DNA of 64,000 bases from Pelobates cultripes (taxonomy: Eukaryota; Chordata; Amphibia; Anura; Pelobatidae): positions 137,463,409-137,527,408 of the forward strand of contig OW240914.1 of assembly GCA_933207985.1 (NCBI GenBank), given 5' to 3'. A program made the position numbers and the translations under genes. The notes beneath the pieces were generated by a model that was not told where the DNA came from, searched no databases, and saw only the letters and a list, made by a program, of their open reading frames with translations. The first letter of the stretch is position 1. Each line of letters opens with the position of its first letter. Of the stretch, positions 10,379 to 21,936 are shown piece by piece.

Positions 10379-12170
10379 AGCACGGACGACGGCACCCTCC
10401 GCTCACGACCTCCACGAAGCTGGGAAGCACCACGACCACAGACACCGCGGCAGGACTGCAGCTTGGGTGGCTAGCCGGCACGCACGTCCCCCCAGTCCTC
10501 CGTCCGGACAACGATCTCTAGCGACCCCGTGCCGGCAACCCTGCACACCGACAGAGAGCACCTGGACTGCCCCCATCGATGGCCGCACCGTGCACCCACC
10601 CACAGAACTGGCGTGCCCCCTCCGGCCGAGACCAAGGGCACCCTGAAGCCTCGGCCCCTCACAGGTACCGGGACGGGGGGGGCTGCCCACTGAAAGACTC
10701 GCAGGGCTACGCTCCAAGGCAGGCACAGAGGGGCGCCCGGGATCAGCATTTTACGGCCCTCTGGGCCAAGCACGGGGGGGGGGGCAGGTAATGGACTATG
10801 AACACTGGTCTTGTGGGGGGGGGGATAGGGATGGGAGGGGGGAGGGCGACGGGCTGCCACGGGGTGACTAGTGGGGGACCGCTGTCCCATAGGACCCATG
10901 ACGGACGGACAGCTTAGGTTTGTGAGGAACTCCTACAAGACCCAAGATGACCAGGGGGTTTTGATTTCCTTTTTTTTTTTTTTTCTCCCTCTCTCTCTCT
11001 CTCCTTCCAACGGGTGGCACTGCAGGGCGTCGGAACTGGGGACCAAACCACGGGGGTGGCCACCTGGGGGGCTGGAGGACCGCTGATCTCGAGCACTGCT
11101 GTAGGTCCTCAGACGAGACACATGGAGAGGGTGGGGCTATGAGATCGGTAATGGGCGGATCCTGGAGGGCTGATGCGACTCCCCTCGCCCCTGAAAAAAC
11201 ATGGACCAACCCAATCCCCCGGACTGGTAATAAGGCCAGGCCACTGTCTTAGTCAAGTCCCTTTAATTTCACAGCGCTTCACGATGCCTGAACCACCACG
11301 ACCACTGACCTAGAGACGCTTATATACAAGGGGGCCCGGACAAAGGATGACTCACGGACCTGACAGGCACTCTGCGACAGATGGGGGAGTTCATAGGCTC
11401 CGCACAGATGTACCCCCTTCGCTGCCAATGAATGTGACTATAACCCACGTAGGAGGCTTCGTACTAGATGGAGGCAGTGACATCGTCACATCCACCCTTC
11501 TCATCTGCATCTCCACGACCTAGACTCACGTTAGCGGAGGGACGCCACGTTTTCTCTAACCGGTCTGCACAACCGTAGAATAGCTTAGTTTCCGTTTTGC
11601 TGCACGTTAGAATTTCACAGAGTTTACAACGGCCATAGGGCTGAACCTGATAGAACACAACTAGAGACTTCACGCCAGATACGCAAGGGGACTAAAACCC
11701 CCACTACGGGGGCGTCCCAGAACCCAGGTCCCCTGACACAGAGACCTGTTCCCTTTTCCCACCCCTCGACCCTACCCGAGGCTCAGACAGTATAGCTTGT
11801 CGTCGGGCAGCCCTGGGCAGGCTGCGCCACGACTTGCAAACACCCTCAGTGACTCACTCTTCCCCTGCGGGACCGCTGCACGGACACCCGAACAGGGGAA
11901 GGTGTTCCCCTCCCGACTGGTAACTGGCCAACTCGATAAGTCCAGTTTACCCCCACATCTCCCCAGGGACCCGCCGCCAGGAACTGTTGCGGCCGTGCCG
12001 GCCGAGTTACCCCGGGAGACCCCCCATCCTTCAGGAGGTCACCATACCCACACAAGGCAGGTGGGCGACCGACACAAGCGGTCGCTACTAACCCGCTTTC
12101 CCCCAGAGGGCAGAAGCACGACACTACATCCCAACCCCTTACACTTGCCATTGCGGGCGACAGTGCCACA
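10379..12170 (+). other. L1 inter-ORF spacer, 1.8 kb
   Basis: GC-rich sequence with G and T/C homopolymers (GGGGGGGG at about 10778-10785 and a T-run at about 10969-10983). Several short open frames on both strands show no domain and probably reflect composition. Most L1 elements have a much shorter gap between ORF1 and ORF2. Confidence 0.6.
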
Positions 12171-15100
12171 ATGGCAGCGCCGAATCTCCAGTTACGCCTG
12201 ACTTCCCTAAACATCAAAGGCCTGAACACGCCAGGCAAAAGACATGGAATGATGAGATGGGCCAACCGAACCGGTTCAGAAATCATTCTTCTCCAAGAAA
12301 CCCACTTCACGAACAAACGACACTTCCCACTAGTCAACAGACATTTCAAACGCTTTTTCCTAGCCAACTCCCCCACACCAAAGTCGAAGGGAGTAGCCAT
12401 CCTCCTTCGAAATTCATGCCCCCTGACGGATATACAAACCATAAAAGACCCTGGGGGACGGTTTCTATTCCTCATGGGTCGGGTGGGAACCACCACATTG
12501 GCCATCTGCTCAATATATGCTCCTAACGCCCCGGACGCCGGATTCTGGGACTCCCTGCGGGCCCACGTCGCCAGCCTACCAACCAAACACGTCATATTTG
12601 GAGGCGACTTCAACGCAACTCAATCTCCTGCTGCAGACCGCAAGACACCGCTAGATCGGACACCGACGGCAACGAGAAACGACAAACTCTATGCGGCATT
12701 CCTCAAGAACACAGCGCTCATAGACGTCTGGAGGGCGCACCACCCGGCGGACAGGAACTACACCTTCTACTCGCACTCGCATGGGTCCTACTCCAGGATT
12801 GATAGCTTCCTCACGACACAGACCATTCAACCCTGGACGGAACAGTCGTCCATTGGTAATATAGTATGGTCTGATCATGCCGAGATATCTTTAACCATCC
12901 GCGTCCCACGCCTGTCTCGCGAATGGAGGTGGCGCCTCAATCCGTGGATCCTCAGAGACAAGGCCATCATCCACATCGTGAATGAGGAAATCAAAACATA
13001 CTTTGAACTCAATACCTCGGCAGAGGTGACCCCGGCGACGGTGTGGGCAGCCCATAAAGCTGTGATCCGCGGGAAACTCATAGCATTAGCATTTACAAAA
13101 GCGACAGCGCCTAAGAGATCTCACCTCAGCGCTGGCGGATTTGGCGATGCTGGAATCACGCCACAAGCAGACCCAAGCAGAACACCTCCTACCCCAAATT
13201 AGGGATATTCGGGAAAGGATAGCACAACTGTCCAACACCGATGTGGCCAAGCACCTTATGTGGACGAAACAGAGGTTCTATGAGAAAGGCAATAAAGCCG
13301 ACTCACTTCTGGCACATTGTCTAAGGAAACGTCAAGAAGCCAAGAGGATTTCGAAGATACAGACCCGCTCGGGAGAAATTACCCATGACCCGGAACAAAT
13401 AGCGATGGAATTCGTGCACTACTATACCAATCTCTATAACCATGACCCGCTCTCTCAAGCGAATCAATCGGAACGGCAGGACGCCATCACGCGGTTCCTG
13501 GATCCCCTTGGCCTGCCAGCCCTTTCATTGAGGGCCAAAGAGGTGCTAGAAGCCCCTGTCGATGCTAGGGAACTCGGACTTATTCTCAAGTCTCTCAAAC
13601 CCCTAAAGAGTCCAGGTCCAGATGGCTTCACAACTCTATACTACAAAACGTTCCAAGAGACACTCATCCCACACTTCTGCAACATGTTTAACTCGCTCCT
13701 ACAAGGACAAGTGCTCCCCCCAGACATGCTGGGAGCCGACGTGTGCCTCCTGCCCAAACCGGGCAAGGAACTTCTGGAACCGGGACACTACCGCCCTATC
13801 TCGCTCCTCAATACTGACTTAAAAATTATTACGAAAGTGCTAGCCAATCGTCTCAACGCTTTCCTGCCAAAACTGATTCACCCTGACCAGGTTGGCTTCA
13901 TTCCCAAGAGACAGGCAGCCGATAACACGAGGAGGGCCTACAATACTATCTGGTACGCCCAACACCGGAACATCCCGGCGGTTGCGCTCTCCTTGGATGC
14001 AGAGAAGGCTTTTGATCGCCTTCTCTGGCCCTACCTGTTCAGGGTGCTGAGCCATCAGGGGTTCCCGGACGGGTTCCTAAACGTACTCACTGCCTTGTAC
14101 GACCACCCTACTGGACGACTCCTGCTGCCGAACACCGCGACACAGACGTTCCCCATCGCGAACGGGACTAGACAGGGCTGTCCCCTCTCTCCCCTCCTGT
14201 TCGCGATCTCCTTGGAACCACTCCTACAGGCAATCCGTCTACACCCGGGAATCCGGGGTGTCCAAATACGTGGGGAGTCGTACACGGCAGCGGCATACGC
14301 GGACGACGTACTCCTCACACTGACGGACCCCATGCAATCCCTCCAGGCAACGCTAGCCCTAATTGCAGAATATTCCACCCTCTCGGGATATAAAATCAAT
14401 CTGTCAAAATCCATCGTGATGCCGATAGCGATGACTCCAACCCAAATCGCCCCTCTGAAACGAATATTCCCCTTCCGCATCACCACCACCTCCCTCACAT
14501 ACTTGGGCGTCCAATTAACTACGAATCTGGAAGCCTTTTACAACGTCAACTACACGCCCTTACTAAAGACAGCGCATCAAGATCTGCGAAGATGAGACAA
14601 ACTGGGCATATCTTGGTTGGGCAGAGTGGCCACAATTAAAATGACTCTTCTACCGAGGTTTCTCTACCTCTTTCAAACTTTACCAATCCCACTACAGCGA
14701 CAGGACTTCAAGCGTTTACAGACGGCAATTGATAGATTCATCTGGAAGTCCCGGAGACCCAGAATTCGCAGATCCACGATGTATGTCCCCAGGCTCACGG
14801 GAGGACTGGGGCTCCCTAACCTGATGCAATATTACCTCGCAGCACAACTAGCCCACATCCAGCAATGGCACCTGCCACCAGGAACCAAATGATGGGTGGA
14901 CCTGGAACATGATGTCATGGGCTGGGACCTCCCGTCGTCCTATATGTGGGTACCACTGAAATACAGACCCCTCCCACTGCCCACCTCTCCAGCAATCACG
15001 CACGCTTTGGCCCTTTGGGACAAACATTACGCTAGGTATGACCTTTCTTCCTTCCTCTCACCGGTGACACCGATCTATCGGAATAAATTGTTCCCACCGG

Positions 15101-15989
15101 GTATGGTAGCTAAACACTTCGCTGCATTTGACCAGAGAGACATCTCTAGACTCTTACACCTTTACCGACAGGGGGACATAGTCAAATTCTCAGAAATACC
15201 GGATGCAGACGCTCTAACCACGGGTGATTTCTTCCGCTATATCCAACTGCGAGACTTCGCACAACAGCCAATGATCAAGCAGGCGGGGGTCTCTTCACCA
15301 ACAATGTTCGAAAAGCAGTGCTTTGATGCACCGCTCCGCCGCGGCCAGATCTCAGATATATACACAACGCTTACCACGCACGCTTCCCAAGTGAACCTTA
15401 CTTATATCACAGCGTGGGAGAGAGACATCGGCCCCCCAGAGGACACGGCCGACTGGTCCAAGATTTGGGACGCCACAAACTCCCTTACGACATGCGTTAC
15501 GTACAAGGAGCAAGCCTATAAGACGCTATTTCGTTGGTACTTGACACCACACAGGCTGCATCAAATGGGAAGGAAGCCCTCGGACGAGTGCTGGAAGCTA
15601 TGCGGAGGACGGGGCACCTACCTTCACTGTTGGTGGACGTGTCCCAAAATTAAGCAGATCTGGACCGAGGTGCAGAGCTTGATCGAACGGGTGGTGGGTC
15701 AACCCATTACAGCACAGCCTTGGACCATGCTACTCAATAAACCCCTGGACTCACTTACGAAACAAGAGAATAAACTGGTGGCACGCAAAACCTAGCGGCA
15801 CGTAGAGCAATTGCGGAACTTTGGGCAGACCCACGTACCCCCGGGATTGAGACCGTCATCCGCAAAATAAAAGAAACGCGAGACTTAGACGAACTAACTG
15901 CGCAGATGCATGATTCGTACACGGCATTTCACAGGACATGGAATTTGTGGGACACCAGCTATCAGAGGTTGGCTGCGACGGCCCCGTAG
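12171..15989 (+). pseudogene. L1 ORF2: APE endonuclease plus reverse transcriptase, disrupted
   Basis: The encoded protein would nick target DNA and reverse-transcribe the element RNA. The endonuclease (12171 to about 13120) shows LTSLNIKGLNTP, ILLQETHF, SIYAPN, GGDFNA and a SDHAEISL end, all family-typical. A frameshift at about 13120-13135 moves the reading to the RT (KSPGPDGFT, HYRPISLLNTDLKII, RQGCPLSPLLFA, AYADDVLLTL). In-frame TGA stops lie at 14593-14595 and 14890-14892. A further shift near 15790 leads to the true C-terminus ending at 15989. A Cys-rich motif, CWKLCGGRGTYLHCWWTCP, lies near 15592-15645. Four lesions in about 3.8 kb make it inactive but recognisable throughout. Confidence 0.9.
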
Positions 15990-16952
15990 GAACGACCACG
16001 GAACGGAAGGGGCTCACGGGGCTATAATCCGGAACGGTGCTTCCTGCCCTGGCCCGTGGAGAGTGGAGGATCCTGACCCCCAGGAGACTACCCAAACACG
16101 GTCTAGAAAGAGACACGATGTAGGGCGCTACCCACCGGTGAACCCCGGGCGGGGGTTGAGCCAATCCCACCCTACACTACTCAGTCCCCCAGAGATTGCA
16201 TCCCATGACCCTCACACAAGCCCCAGTGTCCCTCTCAGCGACATGATCACTCTACCTTGGACCCCCCCTTCACCCACAAGTGCCGGGGACTCGGCCGGGG
16301 CGGAAGCGCGGAAATGGGGCGGGATACCCGACCATCCTAAGATTTACACCACCCTCCAGCCCAGATGTTCCCTCTCCCTTCCCCCCCCTCACTCAAACCC
16401 TCCCCCTATACTCTGGCATGTGTAGATCCTGTCATACGAACCATAGGTCACTAGCACACTGAGCAACAGACGTACACCCTCCTTGACAAACGAACATCAC
16501 CGCCTCGGGGAACTCCCGCCTGCCCCCCTCATCAGGGGATAAAGCGGTGGAGACCCCCTTGACCGCACGCCAAACAAATCCAAGTAGATCCGCCCAACAG
16601 TGAGTCTACACGCAAGGGGAACCCCAGTACGGGACCAGAATTTTGGGATGGGCCCAGCCCGTCTGACGTTGACTTTAGGCCCGGCCTTACCAATACCAAC
16701 CATGGGCGCATCCCGAATCACTGACTACCACAGATAGCCTACAGGGCGGGACCCCCCCCGAAGCGGACTTCAGCCACAACAGGGTTGCCCCGAGACTGGG
16801 GGTATATAGACACAATAGACCATGTGTTTGACTAAATGCAACGGGAATATCGCAACATGCTAACCCCCTACCCCTTCCCTTTTTTATCTTCTGTACCCTT
16901 TACCCGAACATTTTTTACTTGAAAATGAAATAAATAAAGAATTTAAAAAAAA
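15990..16952 (+). other. L1 3' UTR and A-rich tail
   Basis: Non-coding and C-rich at first. It ends in an AATAAATAAAG signal-like stretch and a short poly-A run directly before the right target duplication. Confidence 0.75.
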
Positions 16953-17075
16953 AGAATAGAGAGAGCAAGTCAGATGGGTAAAGGCATGTTTTTCCAGAAA
17001 CTTTGCGGAAAAAGGGAGCAGGAATATGTGACGACTGTTGGAAGGGGAAGATGGGTACAACAGTAGCATGCTTAA
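16953..17075 (-). mobile_element. L2-like LINE fragment (piece 3 of 4) with L1 target duplication
   Basis: 16953-16966 repeats AGAATAGAGAGAGC. The minus-strand reading contains FLLPFSAKFLEKHAFTHL, which matches the conserved YRPISLLPF..KLLE region upstream of RT motif A in L2 elements. It therefore joins piece 2 on one side and piece 4 on the other in the right order. Confidence 0.8.
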
Positions 17076-18351
17076 CCCCTTAGTGACCAGACCGTTTTTC
17101 AATTTTCTTACCATTAAGGACCAGGGCTTACATTGTGGTGTTTGTGTTTAGGTGTAATTTTCCTTTTATTCATTTACTATACCCACACATATTATATACT
17201 GTTTTTCCCGCCATTACATTGTCTTTCTAAAGATACCATTATATCCATCATATCATATAATTTACTATAAAAAAATTTATTTTTTTTAAAAACACACTTT
17301 TTCGAACTGTGGCCCCTCAAAATATGTTGCGCATTTACAACTGCCAAAAAAACACCTGTGCTACATCGTTTGATTTTAGAAATAGCCAATGTTAACATGT
17401 TCTTAGCTTTGTTTTTGCAAGTTATAGGGCAATAAGTACAAGTAGCACTTTGCCATTTCCAAACCATTTTTTTTTCAAAGTTAACATTACATTGTAACAC
17501 TACATTGTAACACTGATATATGTCCAGAATCCCTGTATAACCCTTTACATGTATATATATTTTTTTAAAGAAGACAACCTAAGGTATTAAACTTCGGGTA
17601 TATTGACTCTTTTCATGCAACCATTTTGCCACCAATCTGTGCCAAATTTAAAAAAAAATTAAATAATTGGTGATTTATTTTGACACACATAGCATTTTAA
17701 GAATGCATGTACTAAGAACTTTAAGGGTTACTGCCAAATAACACCCCAATATGTGTTCAGCATCATCTCTTGAGTACAGTGATACCATCCATGTACAGGT
17801 GTGTTGGGTTTTCTGGGGGCTACTAAACCTTATTTGGAGGGTGCGCATTCCTGTTTTCCAACTTGGAATTTTTACAGCTGGTCATCATGCTCCCATGTCC
17901 CATTTAAGACATTTTTGAATCCGGCCAATGTAATTTACCCCAATCAAACAATATATTTTTGAAAAGTAGACACCCTAGGGCAATGTGGGCATGCGGCCAT
18001 AGGTTCGCCATCCATGCAGAGTAGGCGCCTGCCTTCCCAAAACGGCAGGCGCGTACTCTGCTTCTGTGTCGGGAGGACGCGGGAGGGCTCTAGGAAGCAG
18101 CTCTCCTGTCCTCCCACGAGCAATCTGTGTGGAGCGTTGCTGCACGTTACAATGGCAACGCTCCACACAGCATCGCGCAGGAGGACAGGATAGTTGCTCC
18201 CTACAATCCTTACCACCACTGGACCACCAGGAAAGCCTGTGTCCCCCCTTCTTCATCAAAGGTAAGAAGGAGGGAGGAAGGGGGGAGGGGGGGAATACAG
18301 ACTTAATACTTTTTTTTTTTTTTACCACCACCTCCAGCACAGCACCCCTAT

Positions 18352-18628
18352 CCCCCTCCCACACACAGTACCCCTGCCCCCCCACACACACAGTACCCCT
18401 ACCCCCCACACACACACAGCACCACCCCACACACATTACCCCTGCCCCCCAACACACACACGGCACCCCTACCCCCAACACACACACAACACCTCTACCT
18501 CCCCGCACACACACAGACACACACTGCACCCCTCAATGCAGTCTGTGTGTGTGTGTGTGTGTGTATGTATTCAGCTGTCTGTGTGTATTTAGTGGACTGT
18601 GTGTATGTACTTAGCAGTCTGTGTGTAC
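18352..18628. repeat. CA-rich then TG-rich microsatellite array
   Basis: 18352-18530 is made of units such as CACACACAGTACCCCT. 18540-18628 is (GT)n plus TATGTATTCAGCAGTCTGTG-like units. The same units resume at about 22725-22835 beyond the Penelope insertion. Confidence 0.85.
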
Positions 18629-18635
18629 GATTTAA

Positions 18636-21030
18636 AGTACGGTACTGAAGGAGACTTTAGGTTTGACCCATTCTAAATCCCAGGTTGTTAACCTATCCCT
18701 GTGTATACTATCTCAGGATCAAATTGATGTTTTAGAACGGGGTCTCTCTTTTGTCCCAACCCCTTCTTTTGATAGATTTGAGTGGATCAAAGATCTGAAT
18801 CTTTTTGTCCGAAAACTTGCTCTATCCAAATTTCATTCTATACAAAATGAGAAAAAAAGCGAGGGATTTAGGCCTTACATCTAAAGATTATCAATGCCTT
18901 ACGACACTCTTGTCCCTCTTAGAGGAAAATGATACAACTACTGTTTTAAATCGTACGGATTTGAAACCAAAAAGTAGATATACACCAAATTTTGCCGACT
19001 TCCGAAATATTGAACTATTTTTGGAGGCAGCAAAAAGTGAGATTGAAAAAATTAAGATTAAACCTTTTGACTATCATTCAAACAACAACCTAAATAAAAA
19101 GGAGAGGCTCGCTCTAGAATCACTTAGGACTAATGCTAACATTACTATTAAACCAGCCGATAAGGGGGGCAACATAGTAATCCTCGATACAAGCAAATAT
19201 ATAGGGATGGTAGAATGTGTCCTAAGTGATGAAAAGACGTATAGGATCTTGAAATCTGATCCTACCAATGATTATTTGGGAAAATATAAGGATATTCTGG
19301 ACGAAGGCCGCAGTGGAGGGTTGCTATCAGGTGACGAGTACGAATTTATTCTTAATCGTCAACCTAAAATAGCAACCTTCTACTGCTTGCCGAAAATCCA
19401 CAAAAATCTACAGGACCCCCCAGGGCGACCTATCGTCTCTGGGATAGATAATCTTACGCAAAATATTAGTCTGTACGTGGATAGAATTTTGAGACCCTTG
19501 GTAGAGACTTTGCCATCATACATAAGGGACACTAAGCAAGCTTTGAATCTACTCTCTAATCTTAAGCTATCTCCAAGTGCAAACCTTTGTAGTTTGGACG
19601 TTGAATCACTCTATTCATCCATTCCTCACAATAGGGGTTTGGAACATGTAAGATTCTTCCTAAACCAAAGGATGTGTAGAGATGATCTTCATGCAGATTT
19701 TGTGGTACGCCTTTTAGAATTTATCCTATCACATAACTACTTTTTGTTTAACACCAAGTTTTATCACCAGGTGAGGGGTACTGCGATGGGGACAGCTTGT
19801 GCCCCCTCATATGCAAACCTTCACCTGGGGTGGTGGGAAAAATACATCTTTTCCTCAGAGACCTTGAGAGATTACCTCCCTAAGATTCTATGGTGGGGAC
19901 GCTATATCGATGATATTCTATTGGTATGGCAGGGGTCCACACAGGAATTTGCAGCCTTAGTGGAATGTCTAAACCAGAATAATGAGAATCTCAGATTCAC
20001 TTCGGAATTTGGTGGACGCTCAATCAATTTTTTAGACATCACGATTTCCATCAATGAGGATGGGACATTCCAGTCCACTTTATATAGAAAACCAACCGCT
20101 ACAAACTCCCTGCTCCATTGGAAGAGTTATCATCCAAGGCCCCTTAAGGCGGGAATCCCGGTTGGCCAATATCTTCGCCTCCGGAGAAATTGTAGCGATG
20201 TATTGGACTTCAAAATAAAGGCAAATCAACTTCGTTTATATTTTAAGGAGAAAGGCTACCCAAATCGCTGTCTCAAAAAAGCTTATAAGAGAGCACTTGA
20301 AATTGATAGAAAAGATCTTCTTAGTGATCATCCCAGGAATAAAACTCTGAAAAACACAGGCGATATTCGTATGATTGCCGCATACGATACGGGATGGTCC
20401 GAAGTAAAAAATAGTTTGAATAGATTCTGGCCGATCCTTTTGAATGACTCACATTTGAAGGAAATTCTAGGTCCTTGTATTAATATCACGGCCAGAAGAG
20501 GCCGCAATATTCGTGACTTATTAGTACCAAGTCATCTATCCACTAAACCGCAGCCAAGGGACACATGGTTGGGTAATCCTCCATGTGGTTCCTATGGCTG
20601 CGGTAGATGTGTAGCTTGTAAATATATCTTGAAGGAATCTAAGGTAGTCAATGATAGTACTGGTAAAGTCTCTATCAAGATTAAAAACTTTTTCAATTGT
20701 AATACGAAGGGTCTGGTGTATCTCCTGTCCTGCTCATGTGGACAAAAATATGTAGGCAAGACCTTTAGAGCGTTTAAAGAAAGGATCATGGAACATGTAA
20801 GGTCCCCTAGGAATCGCCTCGAAACACCAATTTCAAGACATCTTAGAGAATGTCATGGGAGTGACTCTAGTAATCTGAAATTTTGTGGTCTTGAATGGGT
20901 TAAGAGACATGTGAGGCGAGGGAACTATGATCGTCTTTTGAGACAGAGAGAGTCTAGGTGGATCTATAGACTTAAGACACTACAACCCTTGGGTTTAAAT
21001 GAGGGCTTCTCTTTTGCTCCATTTATTTGA
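18636..21030 (+). pseudogene. Penelope-like RT plus GIY-YIG endonuclease, one frameshift
   Basis: A reverse transcriptase fused to a GIY-YIG endonuclease, the architecture of Penelope-like elements. The open start reads SQVVNLSLCILSQDQIDVLE and ERGLSFVPT, conserved in the family. An A-run of seven at 18852-18858 shifts the frame by one base. From there the reading is open to 21030 (about 720 residues). RT motifs seen are RPIVSGIDNLTQNIS, LDVESLYSSIP (motif A), VRGTAMGTACAPSYANL (motif B), YIDDILLVW (motif C) and FLDITIS (motif D). A Cys-rich linker (YGCGRCVACKYI) precedes the endonuclease, GLVYLLSCSCGQKYVGKT with FKERIMEHV. The first part uses no ATG. The break may be real or a homopolymer miscall. 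Confidence 0.92.
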
Positions 21031-21892
21031 CCCTTTATATATATATATATACTTTTTTGAGATATAGGCACGTCTCTATATATATATATGCATGCTTTAC
21101 ATATTGTATCGGGAGCATAGCACTTTATTGAATTACTGACCCATAAGGACTTATCTCATTTGTACTGACTGATTCTGTCTGGGAGTTGATTCTAAGACTC
21201 TGCTCAGTTCCTTTGGGTATTGTCACTATTTGGACCTGCCATTTCAGGATTTATTTACTTACATATGCTTTTTGACCTATATAAATGTTTTTCTTACTTT
21301 TGTATTATTGTTTGGTTTTTTCAACTGATCCCTCTTTTCCCTTTCCCTCCATAATCTCATCTTCTCTGTTTCCACCATATATATGCACTATACTCCCTTG
21401 TCTGTCTTTTGACTATGGGAATACTACATTTTATTACCCTCTATTTACCTTTTTATATGTTGTTATCTCATTTCTTACTATAAGGAATTTATATGCTTGA
21501 AAGGCAACATAGTGTGATACGTTGTATCCTGCTGTGTGAGTGCTTTAACTGTACACACTCGCGTTTTTTGGCTAAATGCCAACCTTTGCGAATGTGAAAC
21601 AACATACACACAGTATATATCGTGGTTGCTTGTTGCCAATACTGGGGGGTTTTCTGATGCCGGTATAATATGCGCTCGCGTTCTTCTCCGGCTGAATGCC
21701 GGCACCTGACGCATGCGCATTTTCGTCCTGACTTACATACATGAATACGGGACCTCCCACCGGCAAACTATGCAGGCGTAACAAAACTGGAGCTCAGCCC
21801 ACTGGTGACGAGTCTCCTTTTTTGGCGCCAATTATAAACGGAAATGTGTATATAAGGGAGGGGAGGAAGGGGGATCGTTTGCACACTACTAC

Positions 21893-21936
21893 ACCCTCGA
21901 TAAAGGCGGACATTACCGCCGAAACGCGCGTTGGGT
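21893..21936 (+). ncRNA. Hammerhead-ribozyme-like fold, degenerate core
   Basis: ACCC (21893-21896) can pair with GGGT (21933-21936) as stem I. GGCGG (21905-21909) pairs with CCGCC (21916-21920) as stem II. GAAAC follows directly, then a minimal stem III (AC..GT around GCGC, 21924-21931) and a T in the cleavage position. This is the order of a type I hammerhead, and hammerheads are known in Penelope-like elements. The CUGAUGA core is replaced by TCGATAAA, so catalysis is unlikely unless a variant core works. Confidence 0.45.

Larger units (their letters stand above)
9236..16952 (+). mobile_element. L1-clade LINE, near full length
   Basis: A 7.7-kb non-LTR retrotransposon flanked by a 14-bp duplication and ending in an A-rich tail (AATAAATAAAG then poly-A). 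Order: short 5' UTR, ORF1 (9383-10378), an unusually long spacer (10379-12170), ORF2 with endonuclease and RT (12171-15989), then about 960 bp of 3' UTR. It is GC-richer than its flanks. ORF1 is open. ORF2 has few lesions, so this is a fairly young but dead copy. The C-terminal Cys-rich motif and amphibian setting also fit the related Tx1 group. The A-tail and ORF1 type favour L1. Confidence 0.9.

Noticed and set aside
11846..12613. Minus-strand 255-aa frame
   Set aside because: It overlaps the L1 spacer and endonuclease in antisense; its composition follows the GC-rich template and no domain is seen.
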